Shown: positions 22,911 through 36,219, counted from the stretch's first letter. The stretch is DNA of 64,000 nt from Atopsyche davidsoni (GCA_022113835.1 JAILWY010000013.1:16602001-16666000), one strand, 5' to 3'. The notes: generated by a model from the letters alone, not told the origin. Translations and numbers: made by a program.

Positions 22911-25827
22911 GTTTACTTGAATTTCATTTGTTTTTTTTTTCATTTTTATTAAATCTAAAATGGTTTAATATATAAATGTTGAATGAAATGCAAATTAAAA
23001 AAAAATAGACACACAGGTGGATATTCTGTCACAAATTAAATCATGAAGGTTTGGGTAAAAATATTAGTAGTTATACTTATCAACACGAAACAGGGAAGTA
23101 ATTTAAAAACATGATGAATTTTACTTACTCTTAACTTTCTTAATAGTTTTTTAAATATATATTTTTTATAAGTAAAAAAAAAAATAACTCTAGAAATATA
23201 TCTTTTTTCTGAAAATCTGTCTTGTAATGATTATTTATCATTCAAACATTTTATTATTGTATATTAATAAAACGATGAATTGTTTAATAAATATAGACAA
23301 TAAATTAAATGTTCATTCTCGTATTAGTATGACATAATATTTTCAAATGCTAAAATACATATTTGAGCCTGCAAAAAATAGCGAAAAAAACAATTCACTC
23401 GCGAGAAATAAAGTCACTGATTCAACATGGAAAAACAACAGGCAATCAACTTTTGAATCGTAAAGCAAAAAACTTGCGGGCATACATATTTAAGACTTTT
23501 TCCATGGAGAGAAGCTCAACAGCACTGTACCTACAACAAAATTTTTGCTTGCAACTCATTTATGTTGAAAACTGAGAAATGAGAGAAAAGATCGGAAACG
23601 ACGAGTCAGCGAATGGAGTACCGGAGAAGCGAAGGACTCGGCCCCGATTCGTCTGCCCTCTGGATTCTAATGACGTTGGAAATTTAATTAGTATGATTGG
23701 TAGAATCTTTAATATTTTAAAGATTTTTAGGAATTATCAATAAAAACTTGTCTTATTTAAATTTACGATTTATAATAATATGTATTTATTAGTTTTGAAT
23801 ATAAATAAAATTGATGAAAATTAAAAACTATTTTACTATTTAAAGTAAAACCAAATTTTCACTAAAAACACAAACTATACTTGTTATGATAAAAACTAAA
23901 TTTACTACATAAAATTTTTCACATTATCAGTTTTCAAAAAAAATTATTGATAAATAGGATTGTTTAGTGGACTGTTATTAAAATACCTGTACGTTATGTT
24001 ATGTTGAACGTTTTAACAAATTATCAGAGATTTGTTAATTTATTTTTTAAATATATTGTTTTTGCATCCGATACAAAATTAAGCATTCGTGGATTTTATA
24101 AACACGAATGTGAACTAAAACTTTTTTAATGTGCATTCTCTTTTTTTTCAGGTGAGATATTTGACATGTTTGAAGCACAACAGCATCATTTAAATATGGA
24201 CTAAGGTAATAATAATTACTTTTAAAATCCGTAAAATTAAACAAATATCGTTAATTATTGCATTAAATAAAATACAAATTTATATTTATAAAGCATAAAA
24301 GAAAATTGTGCTTAAATTAATCACATAAAATTTTACAAAATACAAATTAAATTAAATAAAACAAATTGTGAAGAGATCAGAAATAATATAAGAGAAGGAA
24401 GTAATCAAGACGATCAAAAGGCCTGGCTGAATACAGCGTTAGTTGACTTTACCATTATCAAAGTAGCATCCTAATTTCTGAAGGCAGCTTCCTTCCAAGT
24501 CTCCAGTCCGACCGGAAGCTCTGGAGATGGAAGCCTTAATTCTTACCCTCAGCGAGGGCGATAACACCGATCGATTTCCGGTCCCAGAACAAGTATCCAC
24601 GGGGAGGATAATTTTATATAATAATTTGCGTCGCTTATGTTTTTTAAGGAGGGAGTTGAAACGATTTGCGTAAGATTATATTGTTTTTAATATTTTTTTG
24701 TTTATTTGAATCAAAACATAGTGCATATTTATATTCACATAATATTGAAAGGTAAAATAATAATTATTTTTATGTCAACACATACTTTATATTTAAATAT
24801 CAGCAAATTATCCTCGTATTTGTTATAATTTTATGATTAATACCAGGTTTTTAGGACAGGGGAATAATAGATCATAATTATATATAATAACATAACATTG
24901 ACGTTAAAAATATGGAAACTACTTTTATTTTTAAAATACCTCATGGACTGTTTTTTGAAGTTATTTTAAAATGAAATAAGGTGAATTTTCAATACTTATT
25001 GATTTAGTATTTGAATTTGTTAACATAATTAATCTTGAAATCGTTTCTAATATATCTTAAGGTGACAAATATTTTAACATTCCAATTTCATATCAATCCA
25101 CAGTTTTAATCGGAAATCTAAGGCAAACGAAATACTTCTTAATCGGCGATCCAGATATAGTCGGAAGGCCGTTAGAAATAGCGTACCTTAAAATTTAACT
25201 TATAAAAATTCAAAATGCGGACGTCGCACTCTCGGTGAAATGAAATTCCTCCTTTATCCATGGAGGGGGAAGGGAGGGGGGTAGCATTTGTATAAACACC
25301 CTTATCGTAGGGCGATGAAATCACTCTCGTTTAGGGCATTCATTTGTTCGCAGAATGTAAGGCTTTGCCTTCAAACTATATATTTTAGGGAAATTAATAA
25401 TAATATATGCCTTGTCAAAGGGGATATTCCAAAACCATTTATAATATTTATTTCTTTAAATAATCAGAGATTTTTGGAAAATTAATCTAACATATATAAT
25501 GTAAATATTATTTTTCAATGCTACAAATGTAATTTTTGTGCTCCCTAGCATAACAAAATTATTCTTTAAATTAATGATTGAATATTATATTTAATATAAA
25601 TTTAACAATAACCAAGGGCATTGAATTTATTTAAAAAGCCAACATTATTTTAAGACTTCCATATTATATAAAAACATAATATAAAAAAATATCAATCTTG
25701 TTTTGTACATGAAATTTTAAATATGTACAACAACCTCTATCTTTTTTATAATCTTTGACATTTTATTCCTTTATCTTTCTGGATCAGAATCACTGTGAAT
25801 GATCATCATACCGCGCCAGCGACAGCC
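22911..25827. other. AT-rich non-coding stretch
   Basis: No gene supported. GC-richer patches lie at about 23590-23660, 24470-24610 and 25255-25290. Open frames of 60-70 codons have no known domain. Confidence 0.55.
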
Positions 25828-25985
25828 CTGGGCGGGGGGGGTGCGGGGTGCGAGGGGTGCGGGGTGCGAGGGGTGCGGGGTGCGAGGGGTGCGGGGTGCG
25901 AGGGGTGCGGGGTGCGAGGGGTGCGGGGTGCGAGGAGTGCGGGGTGCGAGGGGTGCGGGGTGCGGGGGTGCGGCGCGGGCGGATG
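25828..25985. repeat. G-rich tandem repeat, 16-bp unit
   Basis: Unit TGCGGGGTGCGAGGGG recurs every 16 bp from 25842 for about eight copies, with minor variants at both ends. Repeated GGGG runs on the top strand could form G-quadruplexes. Open frames across it on both strands are repeat artefacts. Confidence 0.92.
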
Positions 25986-26363
25986 CGCACTGAACCCGAG
26001 GCAACCCCCCCGCTGAGTTTGGCACTTTTACTAATTAACCTTTTTAACTAATGCCCCAAATATTCATTAGGACATTAACACGTGATATATTTTTTTCGGT
26101 ATTGCCAGCTCCGTATCTTAACTTTCGTCTCATCCGGTCGGGCATTTTGATCGTATTTGATTAAATATCTCGATTCCTTCTATTGTTAAAACTTAAACAT
26201 ACAATTGTTAAAGATCTTTGTGGTCTTAACTCGCTCAGTGTTATTATGTATACATATTTTAATAAACCATACACGAAACGACGAAAAAATTCTTACTTTA
26301 TTACCTGAATATTGTGCATACGATAAACCAGTAAAAATTAAAAATACGAATTTACTAAAAATA
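25986..26363. other. Non-coding spacer
   Basis: AT-rich sequence between the G-rich array and Helitron copy B. Nothing recognised. Confidence 0.5.
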
Positions 26364-27042
26364 TATACTATAACAATAGCCATTGTGTGTGTGTATGTTT
26401 CATTTTTTGGTTCTTTATAGAATATCTTAAAAGATACAACGCTGATTTTTTGCACGTAAGTTCAGTAAGTTTTTCCGCAGTTATGTGCCGAATCTCAAGA
26501 CGATAGAATAATATTTTCATTCATAAACTAATTAAATAAAACAATCAAATATGCTTTATGTACGAATTATATGATTCTGTTGTTCACAGCGAGAATTTCA
26601 AATTTAGAATTTTTACAAAAAAACAAAATATGATGTTTCTAAGAAATTTCCAGTTTATGTCAGCTTGACACAAGTACCATCTTTATTTTTTCATCGAAAT
26701 TGCATTAGAAATTATTAATCACATCATTATTAACTTAAAATGCCTCCTAAAAAAAATAGCACCGTCTGAGCACAGCAAACGTAATTAAAAAAGAATAGCA
26801 CAATTGAACGTGATAAAGACTGCATCTAATAAAGAACAGTGCAGTGAAAGTGATTCGTTGTTTGTGACACGAAATGTGATATTTCCTAGAATGGCTTTGC
26901 TTTCGAAATTAATATCCGGTTATTCAATATATATGTGTACAAAATGAAATCAAATATTCATCTAATTTTCAGCCAAACATATGTTCAAACACTATTGCAT
27001 CGTTCATCGAATACGTCATTCTATGACGGGCAACATTTCTAG
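26364..27042 (+). mobile_element. Non-autonomous Helitron, copy B, 679 bp
   Basis: Colinear with copies A and C. The 5' end is slightly mutated (TATACTATAACAATA instead of TCTACTATAATAATA). The 3' end is complete: hairpin CGTCATTCTATGACG at 27014-27028, then GGCAACATTTCTAG ending at 27042 and followed by T. The conserved segment ATGCCTCCTAAAAAAA starts near 26740. There is no replicase-helicase coding capacity, so mobilisation would need a helper in trans. Confidence 0.85.
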
Positions 27043-27372
27043 TTTATTAATATTGTGATGATAAATATTGTTTCAAGATTTATGTCCTAAGTATTTAACT
27101 ATTGATATTAAAACACTTGCTGCATAATTTGTATATGAAGATACAAAATCATTGGTATGTATGCCTTATTTCGCTTTAAGTCCTTATTAGATATCGAAAT
27201 TTAAAAGACGTTCAACTATGTTTTTAAAAAAATATTCTTTACCGCAAAAATAATTATCAAACATCTAAAATCGAAATAAATAGTCTATTCTGTAAAATTA
27301 GTGATTTGTATCTAGAGGTGTTAATATAATTATAATTCAATCACTATCTTTAATTTCTTCATATATAGTGTA
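27043..27372. other. Sequence between two Helitron 3' ends
   Basis: A 330-bp AT-rich segment lying between the CTAG end of copy B and a second Helitron 3' end. It shows no match to the Helitron bodies of copies A-C. Confidence 0.5.
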
Positions 27373-27487
27373 TATATATGTGTACAAAATAATAGCAAAT
27401 ATTAATCTAATTGTCAGCCAAACATATGGTCAAACACTATTGCATCGTTCATCGAATACGTCATTTTATGACGGGCTACATTTCTAG
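27373..27487 (+). mobile_element. Isolated Helitron 3' terminus (fragment D)
   Basis: The last about 115 bp of the same Helitron family: TATATGTGTACAAAAT, CAGCCAAACATATGGTCAAA, hairpin CGTCATTTTATGACG (27459-27473) and the terminal GGGCTACATTTCTAG ending at 27487. No 5' end of its own lies directly upstream; the nearest is that of copy B. Confidence 0.8.
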
Positions 27488-27766
27488 TATATAATAATGA
27501 TCATTCCCATTCCGTGGGCTATGAAGGAATTTGATATTGCAAAAAAGTTTATTTACAAATATTAAAGTGTAAAATTTTTGTTTTTTCCGCGTTTTATTTT
27601 TAAAAACGTTAAAAATTACAATAAGAAATTAAATTTTCAAAAATCAAAATGAAACTCCTCAGGGTAATTTCAGCCATAAATATTGATTACATTCGAATTT
27701 CAATAAAAACCACATTTGTGAGTTCACAGCGTGGCCTTATAATTTTTTTTTTTTAAAAATTCTTAA

Positions 27767-28281
27767 GTGCCGTGATACCAAAATCGAGTTTTTTGGCCAT
27801 TTGCTTTTACCTATTGCGAAAAATCGACTGCACCAATCAAAAAAATTTAAATTCAGAAAGTTAGATACATCTTTTCTTCTACTACCGCATTTATTTTTAT
27901 TTCTTATAATTTACATTTAAAAATTGGATAAAATGACGACTTTCAAAACCAAAGTTTGTTAAAAAATTTTTTTTTTTAAATTTTCAAACTAATTCCAACA
28001 GAAGGGTTTATAATTAATCTTTTAATTCCAATTGAATAAAAGAGTCATAAATGTTTAGGATTCTTGGATCAGGAACATCGCGAAACTCCAATCCCGTAAC
28101 TTCAATCGGAAAAACACATATTTATCATATTAAAAGTAAATTATAAGAAATAAAAAAAAATTGTAGTAGAAGAAAGGATGTTTCTTACTTTTTGCATTTA
28201 ATTTTTTTTGATTGGTGCAGTCGATTTTTCGTAATAGGTACAAGCAAATGGTCAAAAAACTGGATTTTGGTATCACGGCTC
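27767..28281. mobile_element. Foldback MITE, 515 bp, about 155-bp inverted arms, TTAA flanks
   Basis: Left arm starts GTGCCGTGATACCAAAATCG at 27767; the right arm, inverted, starts GAGCCGTGATACCAAAATCC at 28281. The arms stay alignable for about 155 bp through shared blocks such as AAAAATCGACTGCACCAATC and TTCTTCTACTAC, with scattered differences. A unique centre of about 200 bp separates them. Both ends sit on TTAA (27763-27766 and 28282-28285). There is no open reading frame of note. TTAA flanks would fit a piggyBac-type target duplication, but the terminal bases do not match classic piggyBac ends, so the superfamily is left open. Confidence 0.88.
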
Positions 28282-31200
28282 TTAATTATTTGTTTTTATT
28301 CCAAATTTAGAAATAAGTGATACTGATGTCAAATTATTGATTAATAGTTGTTAAATGGAAGCATAACTATCAGATCCAAAATTATGTGTCTTCGTGTACA
28401 TAAAAGCGTAGACCTATTATTTGTCAATTACCACTATCGACTATTGGGCCATTATTATGCCTCTTATAATATTTAAACAGCTATTTGGCATGACACAGGA
28501 AAACAGCCTGTATTTTATTAAAATTCCAGGATATTTGTTTCACAACAACTGGGTTACAAATATCAAGAAAATATTCTACGACCGTTCTTATAATATTTGT
28601 GCGATAGATACTTTATGCCTTCGTTGGAAGCAAAACTTTGCTCAGCTGCGCAGTTTTTGTAAAATTTCTTGTAATCGCAAGTGATGCTCGGGAGAAACAA
28701 ATAACACGAAGAGTCTATAAAGTTCAATGATCGCGTTGAATTTGAATTTTTAACAAAGGCAGAGTAATCGAGACTCGGTGTAAGTCTCCTTTGAGATGCT
28801 CGCGACAAAAAGTTGGGCTCGCGCTTCCGCCGCGGCGAGCCCGCCACTCACTTCACGCCGGAACCGGAGCTCGGGAGCATGGCGATCCATGAACGCGTTC
28901 TTTATTGGCACGATTTTAAATGTTCTGAAAACGAAAAATTTACTTTTATCGTATCTAGTAAAACAAACCGAATACAATAAGTTCGTAGCGTTATAAAAAC
29001 AAATACTTTTTGTTAATTTTCAAGATATATTTGATAAAGTTACAATGAAAATGGGGACTAAAAGGGTCTTAAATAAGAAAATAAGAACTGATTTTCAAAA
29101 ATGGTCATTCTTATTTAGATATAAACTAATAAAATTAAAATATTAAAATTTAATATCTATGTGAACATAATAAACCTAATTCAAGGAATTAAAAACATTA
29201 ATTAATTTAAATAAAATATACTTTATTGCCAAATTTAATATGAGGACGTAAAAAGGACAAAAATTTATACAAGAAAACGTCATTCAGACATTTGTTAGAT
29301 AATTTATAAGATATTTGTATTTAAATTTATATTTATAGCGTAGCACGCTGTGCTTACTTTAAAAATATAATTTGGGAAATGCCACGTTTCAAAGTACGAG
29401 TTTCTCCAGCCAGTGACAGGCTGACGCCCTCAAACAAGGTGGAACTTTGTACTACTGAAAGCTTTATAACCGTGTTTGCCTTTTTCATTCAAAAGCTGCA
29501 TATTTTCTTCTAGAGTTTTTAGTAGAAGATACAGACTTAGTTTACTTGAGAAAACTAAACGAGACTGCGACGTGGAAGTAAGTTAGATTCAACAATATAA
29601 GCGCTATCGTGAGCGTTTCTCTGAGGTGAATAGTAATATTTCTTATTAGCCCTGAATTGTATAACTCAAGTGCGTATTTCTGCCCAACCACACATTTGTA
29701 CCAAGAACTACGGTGATTTTGTGTATAAATCTATATTGTCATCTAATTATTCTTGTAAACCGGATTAGATTATACTTCATATAATGTATAATAGAAATAT
29801 GAATAAGTTAATTAAAAGAAAAAAAATAGTTATAAGTAAGTAATATAGCTTCATAAACTTTTGTTTTTTGAGCTAATACTATGTTTTATAAAGATTTTTA
29901 AAGTTGATGCTTTTCTATTTTAAAAAAAAACTCATTCAAAACATACTTAAAAATTTGAAGCTTGAATAAGGAATGTTATTTTTGTTAATATGTTTTTTAA
30001 ATATTTTTACTTAAAATAACACCCAAACCTTCCATCCTAAAAAAATCGCTATATTTTTTCCGTACGACACTGTACTTGGAATAAATATTGAATAATTCTG
30101 AGCATCCCTTATCCCCCAGAGAGACTTCACGGTCGGAGGCAGCTCCGACTGCGGACACACCCTCATAGTTCGGATATTAAGAATGTGTCCAAAATTTATC
30201 CGGTTCCTTGTAGCGAGTTCCTCCCCTTAGCTCGACAGTGATGAGGTCTTAAACTTTTTCGGTGTTTATTCCAGATAGATCTGAATAATTCGATACTATC
30301 TATTATCCCAAGTTATAATAGTGTTGTTTTTTTATAATTATTATTAGTTCATCGGTATGAAATACATTTCTTTTAAACAAAATGTAAATTATTGACAAAA
30401 TTCAATTGTTTTGTATTGAATAAAAATAACATTCAATAATTTATTTTTTAAATAAAACAAAGTAAACGTAATTTTAATTGAATATTTTGAACAATTTTAA
30501 CTTCTACCATAAATATTATTAACAATTAGACTTATGAAACAAACGTATGTATTTATGATCATAATGTATTTATTTTCTTTTTGATTGATTGTCTTTTTCA
30601 TCTTTTTGATAATTATCACAATTTTTAAATATTCTGCCGTTTTAATTTACAAAGGATAATTTTTTATTTAAATTTAATAGTGTGAAATTGATATTATTTA
30701 ATATAAGTTCGTAGTTTATTTTTCAATATTTATCTTTAAATAGAATTCAATGTTAGAGATGAAGCAATCCATATTTTTTATAGAAGTGTTGCTTGCAGCG
30801 CTGCTTGAGGCACTGACAACTGCGTCATATATTATTGAATCGCGACCTAACTGCGGAGGCGTGCTTTGCAAAGAGACGAATGGTTCTTCGAGGGTGGTAA
30901 AGTAAAGTATTTTACGAGAAGATTATAAATTAAAGGAATTTAGTTATATTATATCCCACTTGCAAACTACCGATTATCTGAAATTACTTTACCCAGAAAG
31001 CGTATAAGTGTTTTCTTTAAAGAACTTTCAAAAAAACAAAGGAAAAAATAATAAAACGATAATCGTAACATGTATTTTAGTAAGTGACAATGCTAACGTT
31101 TGTTATCAGAAGCTTTCACAAATATCCTTGTTATAAATTCGATAAAAATGACATAAATAGAATATGCTCAGCATTTTGCGTCTGGGCAAATAGAGTGAAA

Positions 31201-32233
31201 ATCGTTTTTTATTTTGATGGAAGCACTTCCGAACTCAAGTGTTTGTGTGTGTTATCTTGTTTATTTAATATACCAAGAATGATATTTATTTATATTGTCT
31301 ACGTGATTATATGTTTATGTGTTGTACAGAAATAATATAATTCATACTCAAAGAGAATGTGAAAAGGTTCGTTGAAAAACACTAATAAAATTGAAAATAA
31401 TATTTGTTTCGTTGCTAAAATCATAAATTAATTTTTAAAATATATTTCAATTTATTGTTAATCAATATATAAACTTTAGTAATAAAGAAAATGTTTGGAA
31501 TATTATTTGTATGAAATAAAGAGAGTGAAGATTTTTCATGAAGGGTATGTCTTTAACTAGAGTTTACATTTTACTATGAATTCATAAATGATTTGTCGAT
31601 AAAAACGAAACAAAAAAAACCAAATTAAGATTGAAATAAAATTCATAGTTGCACCCCCTGGATAAATTTATAAAACTTTAGTTTTCTGATACCTTTCATT
31701 TTACAAGTGATTACTTTTTTTTCTGAACGTCTTCACTACACATAAATATAGTATAATGGTGAAAAATCACATCAAATACATTTTATACTTTTTACTGCAC
31801 ACATTAGCATCAATAGATGCAATGCTAAAATTTTAAGCATAAATTTATTATTCGACCAATAACATCAAATTTCGATCATTGATGTATTCACAAAATTAGG
31901 TTGCGAATTTTTAAACAAATAAAGCTTATGGCATCGCTCGGCCAGCGGCGTCCGCTCCGCCGGGACGAATTCAAATAATAGGTCTCCCCGCACAGTAGGG
32001 AAGGTAATTTTTCGCATACTGAACCCAATCTGCATAATCGTATCAGATTTGATATTAAAACGCAGACTTTGATTCTCCACGCTGGTAAATTATTCTAAAA
32101 TTATCCCCGATATCGCAACACCCTCGCCATGCGCAAATGCAAATTGATATTTGAAAATTGTTATTATATTATCTGAAACGGATTGCTTAATTTTAGATTA
32201 AGCAACCCATTAAAGTGATTAATATTATAATAA
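28282..32233. other. AT-rich non-coding stretch with GC-rich islands
   Basis: No gene supported. Islands at about 28795-28890, 29380-29480, 30110-30250, 30780-30900 and 31925-31990. A single ATGCAAAT octamer is at 32137-32144. Open frames (for example 28563-28847) are short and domain-free. Confidence 0.5.
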
Positions 32234-32340
32234 TTTTTCTGTGATTTTCCCACATGTTTCATTGAAAGTGAAAAGTTAGCGAAACCGGTCTACAATAAAA
32301 TAAAACATGTGGAAAAATCACAAAAGTATTTTATTTGAAA
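32234..32340. repeat. Palindromic hairpin repeat, copy 6 (core partly deleted)
   Basis: Left arm TTTTTCTGTGATTTTCCCAC with ATGTTTC (32235-32260) and right arm AAACATGTGGAAAAATCACA, then AAAGTATTTTATTTGAAA (32323-32340), are inverted copies. Between them GAAAGTGAAAAGTTAGCGAA and ACCGGTCTACAAT represent the right core arm only. Confidence 0.8.
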
Positions 32341-33850
32341 TATCAATCCATTTTAAATAATTTTCCATATCTCAAAAATCTGACAATCTTAATATTATAT
32401 AAAAAATCTAAATATATACAAACGTATCTGAAGCTACAGAAGAATATAAACACAAAATCAGACTAGTTTCAAGATGTTTAAGAAGTTCTACTACCAATTG
32501 TAGAACCATCACAAGCCCGTGCAAAAAATTATGCTTCAATTTTATAACACTGTAAAAAACCTAGACTTTAAATTATGTATTAAGATAACAGTATTCTTTG
32601 AAAACTGTAAAATAAATTTATGTACAAACTTTTCGTATAAACATTACAATTTGAATCACTAATTAGTTAATGTTTTAGTCAAACAGTCCACTAAATAAAT
32701 ATTATATAATATTTATTAATTAAAACTTAAATCGGTGATATTTATACTAATTTTTTATCTTAAAGCAACTGATTAAAGCAATCTCGTTTGGCTGTCTGAT
32801 AAAACTTTTAGAAAATAATGTAAATATTTCATTAGTCATTTAAATTTTAAATCGAAATTAAAATAATGCACTTGTCTATTGTATAAGATATTATTTTGTT
32901 CAATTTGCGCAGAAGGCAGATAACTTTCCGTTAAACCTGGTATGCAGTTTGATTATTCACCATTTATTTTAGATAATTATTACAATTTTATGATAAATTC
33001 GATGCTCAAGTGAATGAAAATCAAACGAATAGTCTCCGGCTATTTCCACCTGCTTTTGTACAAGCTGTGTTTTATCTGCTCCATTGATTTTTCCGTTCTA
33101 ATAGATTTACTTCCAGGGGATATTTATGTTGAAAAAGATAAATCGTTTCCTTAAAGGTAAAACTCACTGAAAAGAGAGTAGCAATACTACCCACTGCCAA
33201 CCATTTCAAGTTCTTATATTTAATGCCAATTAAAAATTTTAACTTTGAGAAATTGTAATCATATCCTTTAGGTAGAAGATAGTAATTATCGCAGTTTAAA
33301 TAAAATTGAATAAAATAGCCACAAGTCTCCGCATCTAAAATATTTATTAAATAATAAGAATCTTGCATTAAAACAGAACGCGTGTTTTTAATTAAAAAAT
33401 ATTTTTGGGCAAGATTGACACGGTGGGAAAAACGCACGCAATTACTCAGTATTTATTTTCAAATCTTTTATGCGATTATGAAAACAAGGATACGTTTTGA
33501 CATCATGTCATTTTAAATTATTATAAATAATTCAGCATTAAATTACGATTATTTGGTTAAATGCGCAGAAATTGGTTTTGGAAAATGGAAACACTATTAT
33601 TCTTAATTACAGTTAAATTGTATGGTGTGAAACAAAAAATACAAAAAAATTAAATTTATTTTATATTTATAATTTTTAATTTTGTCAAATATATTCAGAC
33701 ACAAAAGGCAGAGACACACAAGTCACATATCAGCGATTGCGGAGGAGCGCAGCCCCACTCGCATGACTCGCGCCGTGGACTCACTGCTAACGTGCATACA
33801 AAAACTTTTATTTTGCATAAAAATAAAACCAAACCTACCCTCTATATTAA
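32341..33850. other. AT-rich non-coding stretch
   Basis: A minus-strand open frame of 121 codons (33072-33437) was examined; it is AT-rich, has no recognisable domain and looks fortuitous. A small GC-richer patch is at 33740-33785. Confidence 0.5.
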
Positions 33851-33959
33851 CACTAAGCTAAACGTCATTACATGTTTACGGATAGTGATGCGATATCGTT
33901 TAAATCATTTATAAGTCGTACCAGAGTTTGAAAAGAGGTCAAAATGACCCTTCCGGTAG
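33851..33959. repeat. piggyBac-like MITE, copy 2 (short)
   Basis: The right end reads AAAGAGGTCAAAATGACCCT, then TCCGGTAG, and is followed by TTGA (one base from TTAA). The left side starts after TTAA (33847-33850) with CACTAAGCTAAACGTCATTA, which aligns to the subterminal part of the copy at 16349-16560. About half the length of copy 1. Confidence 0.45.
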
Positions 33960-36219
33960 TTGAAACTTGAACTTGAAAATCATACTTTAAAGTTTAAATT
34001 GCCGTTAAATTTTCAAAGATATATTTTTTTTATTATGATTTGTAGTTTTATATAAAAGATAACCGGTCAAACTTATTTCTTATTATAGCTGTTGTTTTTA
34101 TTTGTGATCTTTGCAGAGTTTTTTTGCCAAATAAAATTACCCGTTAAATTTTATTTTACAATGTGACTTTTTTTGCATAAAATAATATTTATTAATAAAA
34201 ACTATCGATATTTTTGAAAAATATTACATGTATATAATCCTAAAATAAAATTCAATTCAGTAGCTGAATTGATGCCACGGAGCCAGACTTCTCATATCGA
34301 GTTGCCTGCCGAACAGGAAGTCCCGGTCCCGTGAGAGCTCACTTATATTCGGAGCGTCCAAAAAACCAAACTGAGTGCCTCCGCGCGCACTCTTCCCGCA
34401 AACAAACGAGATAAGCAGCCGAGCAGACTGCACGCAACTCAGCCAACTCAGCCAACTCAGCCAACTCACCCCCGGCCGCTGAGCCTTCATCCTGCCGCAG
34501 CGGAGAGGCTATACTCGCTATATACGCTATACTCCGAATGCTCAAAAAGTTTAAACGAATCCGTGTTCTTAATCTGGGCATCTATCTAGTTTCAGATATA
34601 TGATTATGTATTAAAACGAGTTATAAAAACAATTACATTATTTGTACACATTATACTAAAAAAAAAATACATAAAAAAATGATATTTAAAAAAGACTGAA
34701 GATAGTTCTATATATTTGCGAACTCCACCCGGCTTGTAAGGCAATACTTCATAGCAGCAAATGAGTCCCCGAACGTCAAGACGAGAAGAATAAATAAATC
34801 AAACCCTACGTTTAATTAATTGAACACGGTTAATTGTTGTTTTTATAACACAAAGGTTGTTTTGTGCATAATTGTGTGCTTGTTTATAAATTTTATATTT
34901 GTCTTATTATGCCAAATGGTACATTTTTACATATGAGACGTTTAAAATAGATACTGTTAAAAAACTATTAAAAATAACAAAAATCATCAATTGTTGGTTT
35001 TCATTATTAAAACAACGATATTTTCCCGTACTGAAAGAATGTTAAGTGAAAAAAACATTTATTTACTACAAAATTTCAATCTGGGACCTCACGGTCAGTA
35101 TATAAGCTTATAAGCCAGTAGTAAGCTTGAAACTACTCAAGTACAGGAAGGTTAGGTTAGAGTAAGTAACTGAAGTCTCGTGTCGCTTGCTATCTCGGCA
35201 GGCAGCGTGCATTTGCAGGGACCGCGTTCACCCAAATAAGTGCCGGAGAGAGATATTTTATATATTCAAATCAGTATTTGTCCTGCACATCTGAAAAACA
35301 AATATAGGTTTTTTTAAATCTTTTTTGAAAGTTATACATCAAATTTATTTGAAAAAACATTGGATTTATTTAGAGGTAGACTTCCAACCTGCAAGGACAT
35401 TACAAGGTTCCAATATTTAAGCTTTATTAGTAGTGAATTTTTATTTCAATGAATTCTTTATTGAAAAGTACTTAAGTACAAGGAATACACCAGAAGCTTT
35501 CAAAAACTACAATTAATTTTTTATAGAATATATTAGTTTATATTTAATCAATAATAAATATAATTGGCAATATTATTAAAAAAGTATTTTCAAAGGTATA
35601 AAGTAATATTGTCGTTCTTTACATGTTCCACTACTCCTCCATAGGGATTACGGTTTGGGCATTTTTTGTGATTTCCCGAAGGTAAATGCTTCGGCAGGTA
35701 GTCTCGACGCTCCGCGCGGCCCGGGCTGCTCGCTTTAATGCCCGCCGTAAATACTTCTGCCTTTGCTGCAGCTCCGAGCCGCGGGCTTTGTTGCAGAATG
35801 ATTGAAACATTATCCAGATATAGTGACATATAAACTGATAGTGCAGTGGAGAGATAGTACTGATCGAGTGTATAAAATCTCAAGCTGCAATTTTCTACGG
35901 AAGCACTTTCGTACAATGTTTTCAGCCATTCTTAAAGTAATTAAATACTAAATAAAAATCTCAGTCTCTCAGGTAAAATTAGATTCTAGATTAACTTTTG
36001 AAAATAAAAATAACGTATATCCAAAAAGTTATTACAAATATTTATTTTTTAAACTTTTAAAAATTAATACTCAAAAAAACCACGATTTTGACTTTAAATG
36101 TTTAACAATATCTTTCAACATTCAATAAACGTTTAATGTTTGAAATTGAATAAAAAATAATTTTATAGGTTTAATGAGATTAGTTTGCGACTAGCAATAG
36201 GTTTTACCATGCAGCTTAA
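33960..36219. other. Non-coding stretch with GC-rich islands and a 9-bp tandem repeat
   Basis: GC-rich islands at about 34270-34520 and 35670-35790. The first contains three perfect copies of AGCCAACTC (34441-34467). Open frames across the islands (for example minus 35590-35916, 108 codons) have no known domain. Confidence 0.5.

Noticed and set aside
25795..26016. Gly/Arg/Cys-rich and Pro/His-rich open frames over the 16-bp array
   Set aside because: Repeat-derived; every frame of the array is open and the frames end in unrelated flanks.
26740..26760. ATGCCTCCTAAAAAAA as the start of a functional Helitron replicase
   Set aside because: In copies A-C it is followed within a few codons to tens of codons by stops, and no Rep or helicase motif follows.
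33072..33437. 121-codon minus-strand open frame
   Set aside because: AT-rich composition-driven sequence without recognisable motif or context.
34441..34467. Three copies of AGCCAACTC as a meaningful array
   Set aside because: Only three units; a minor slippage tract, recorded in the region entry only.
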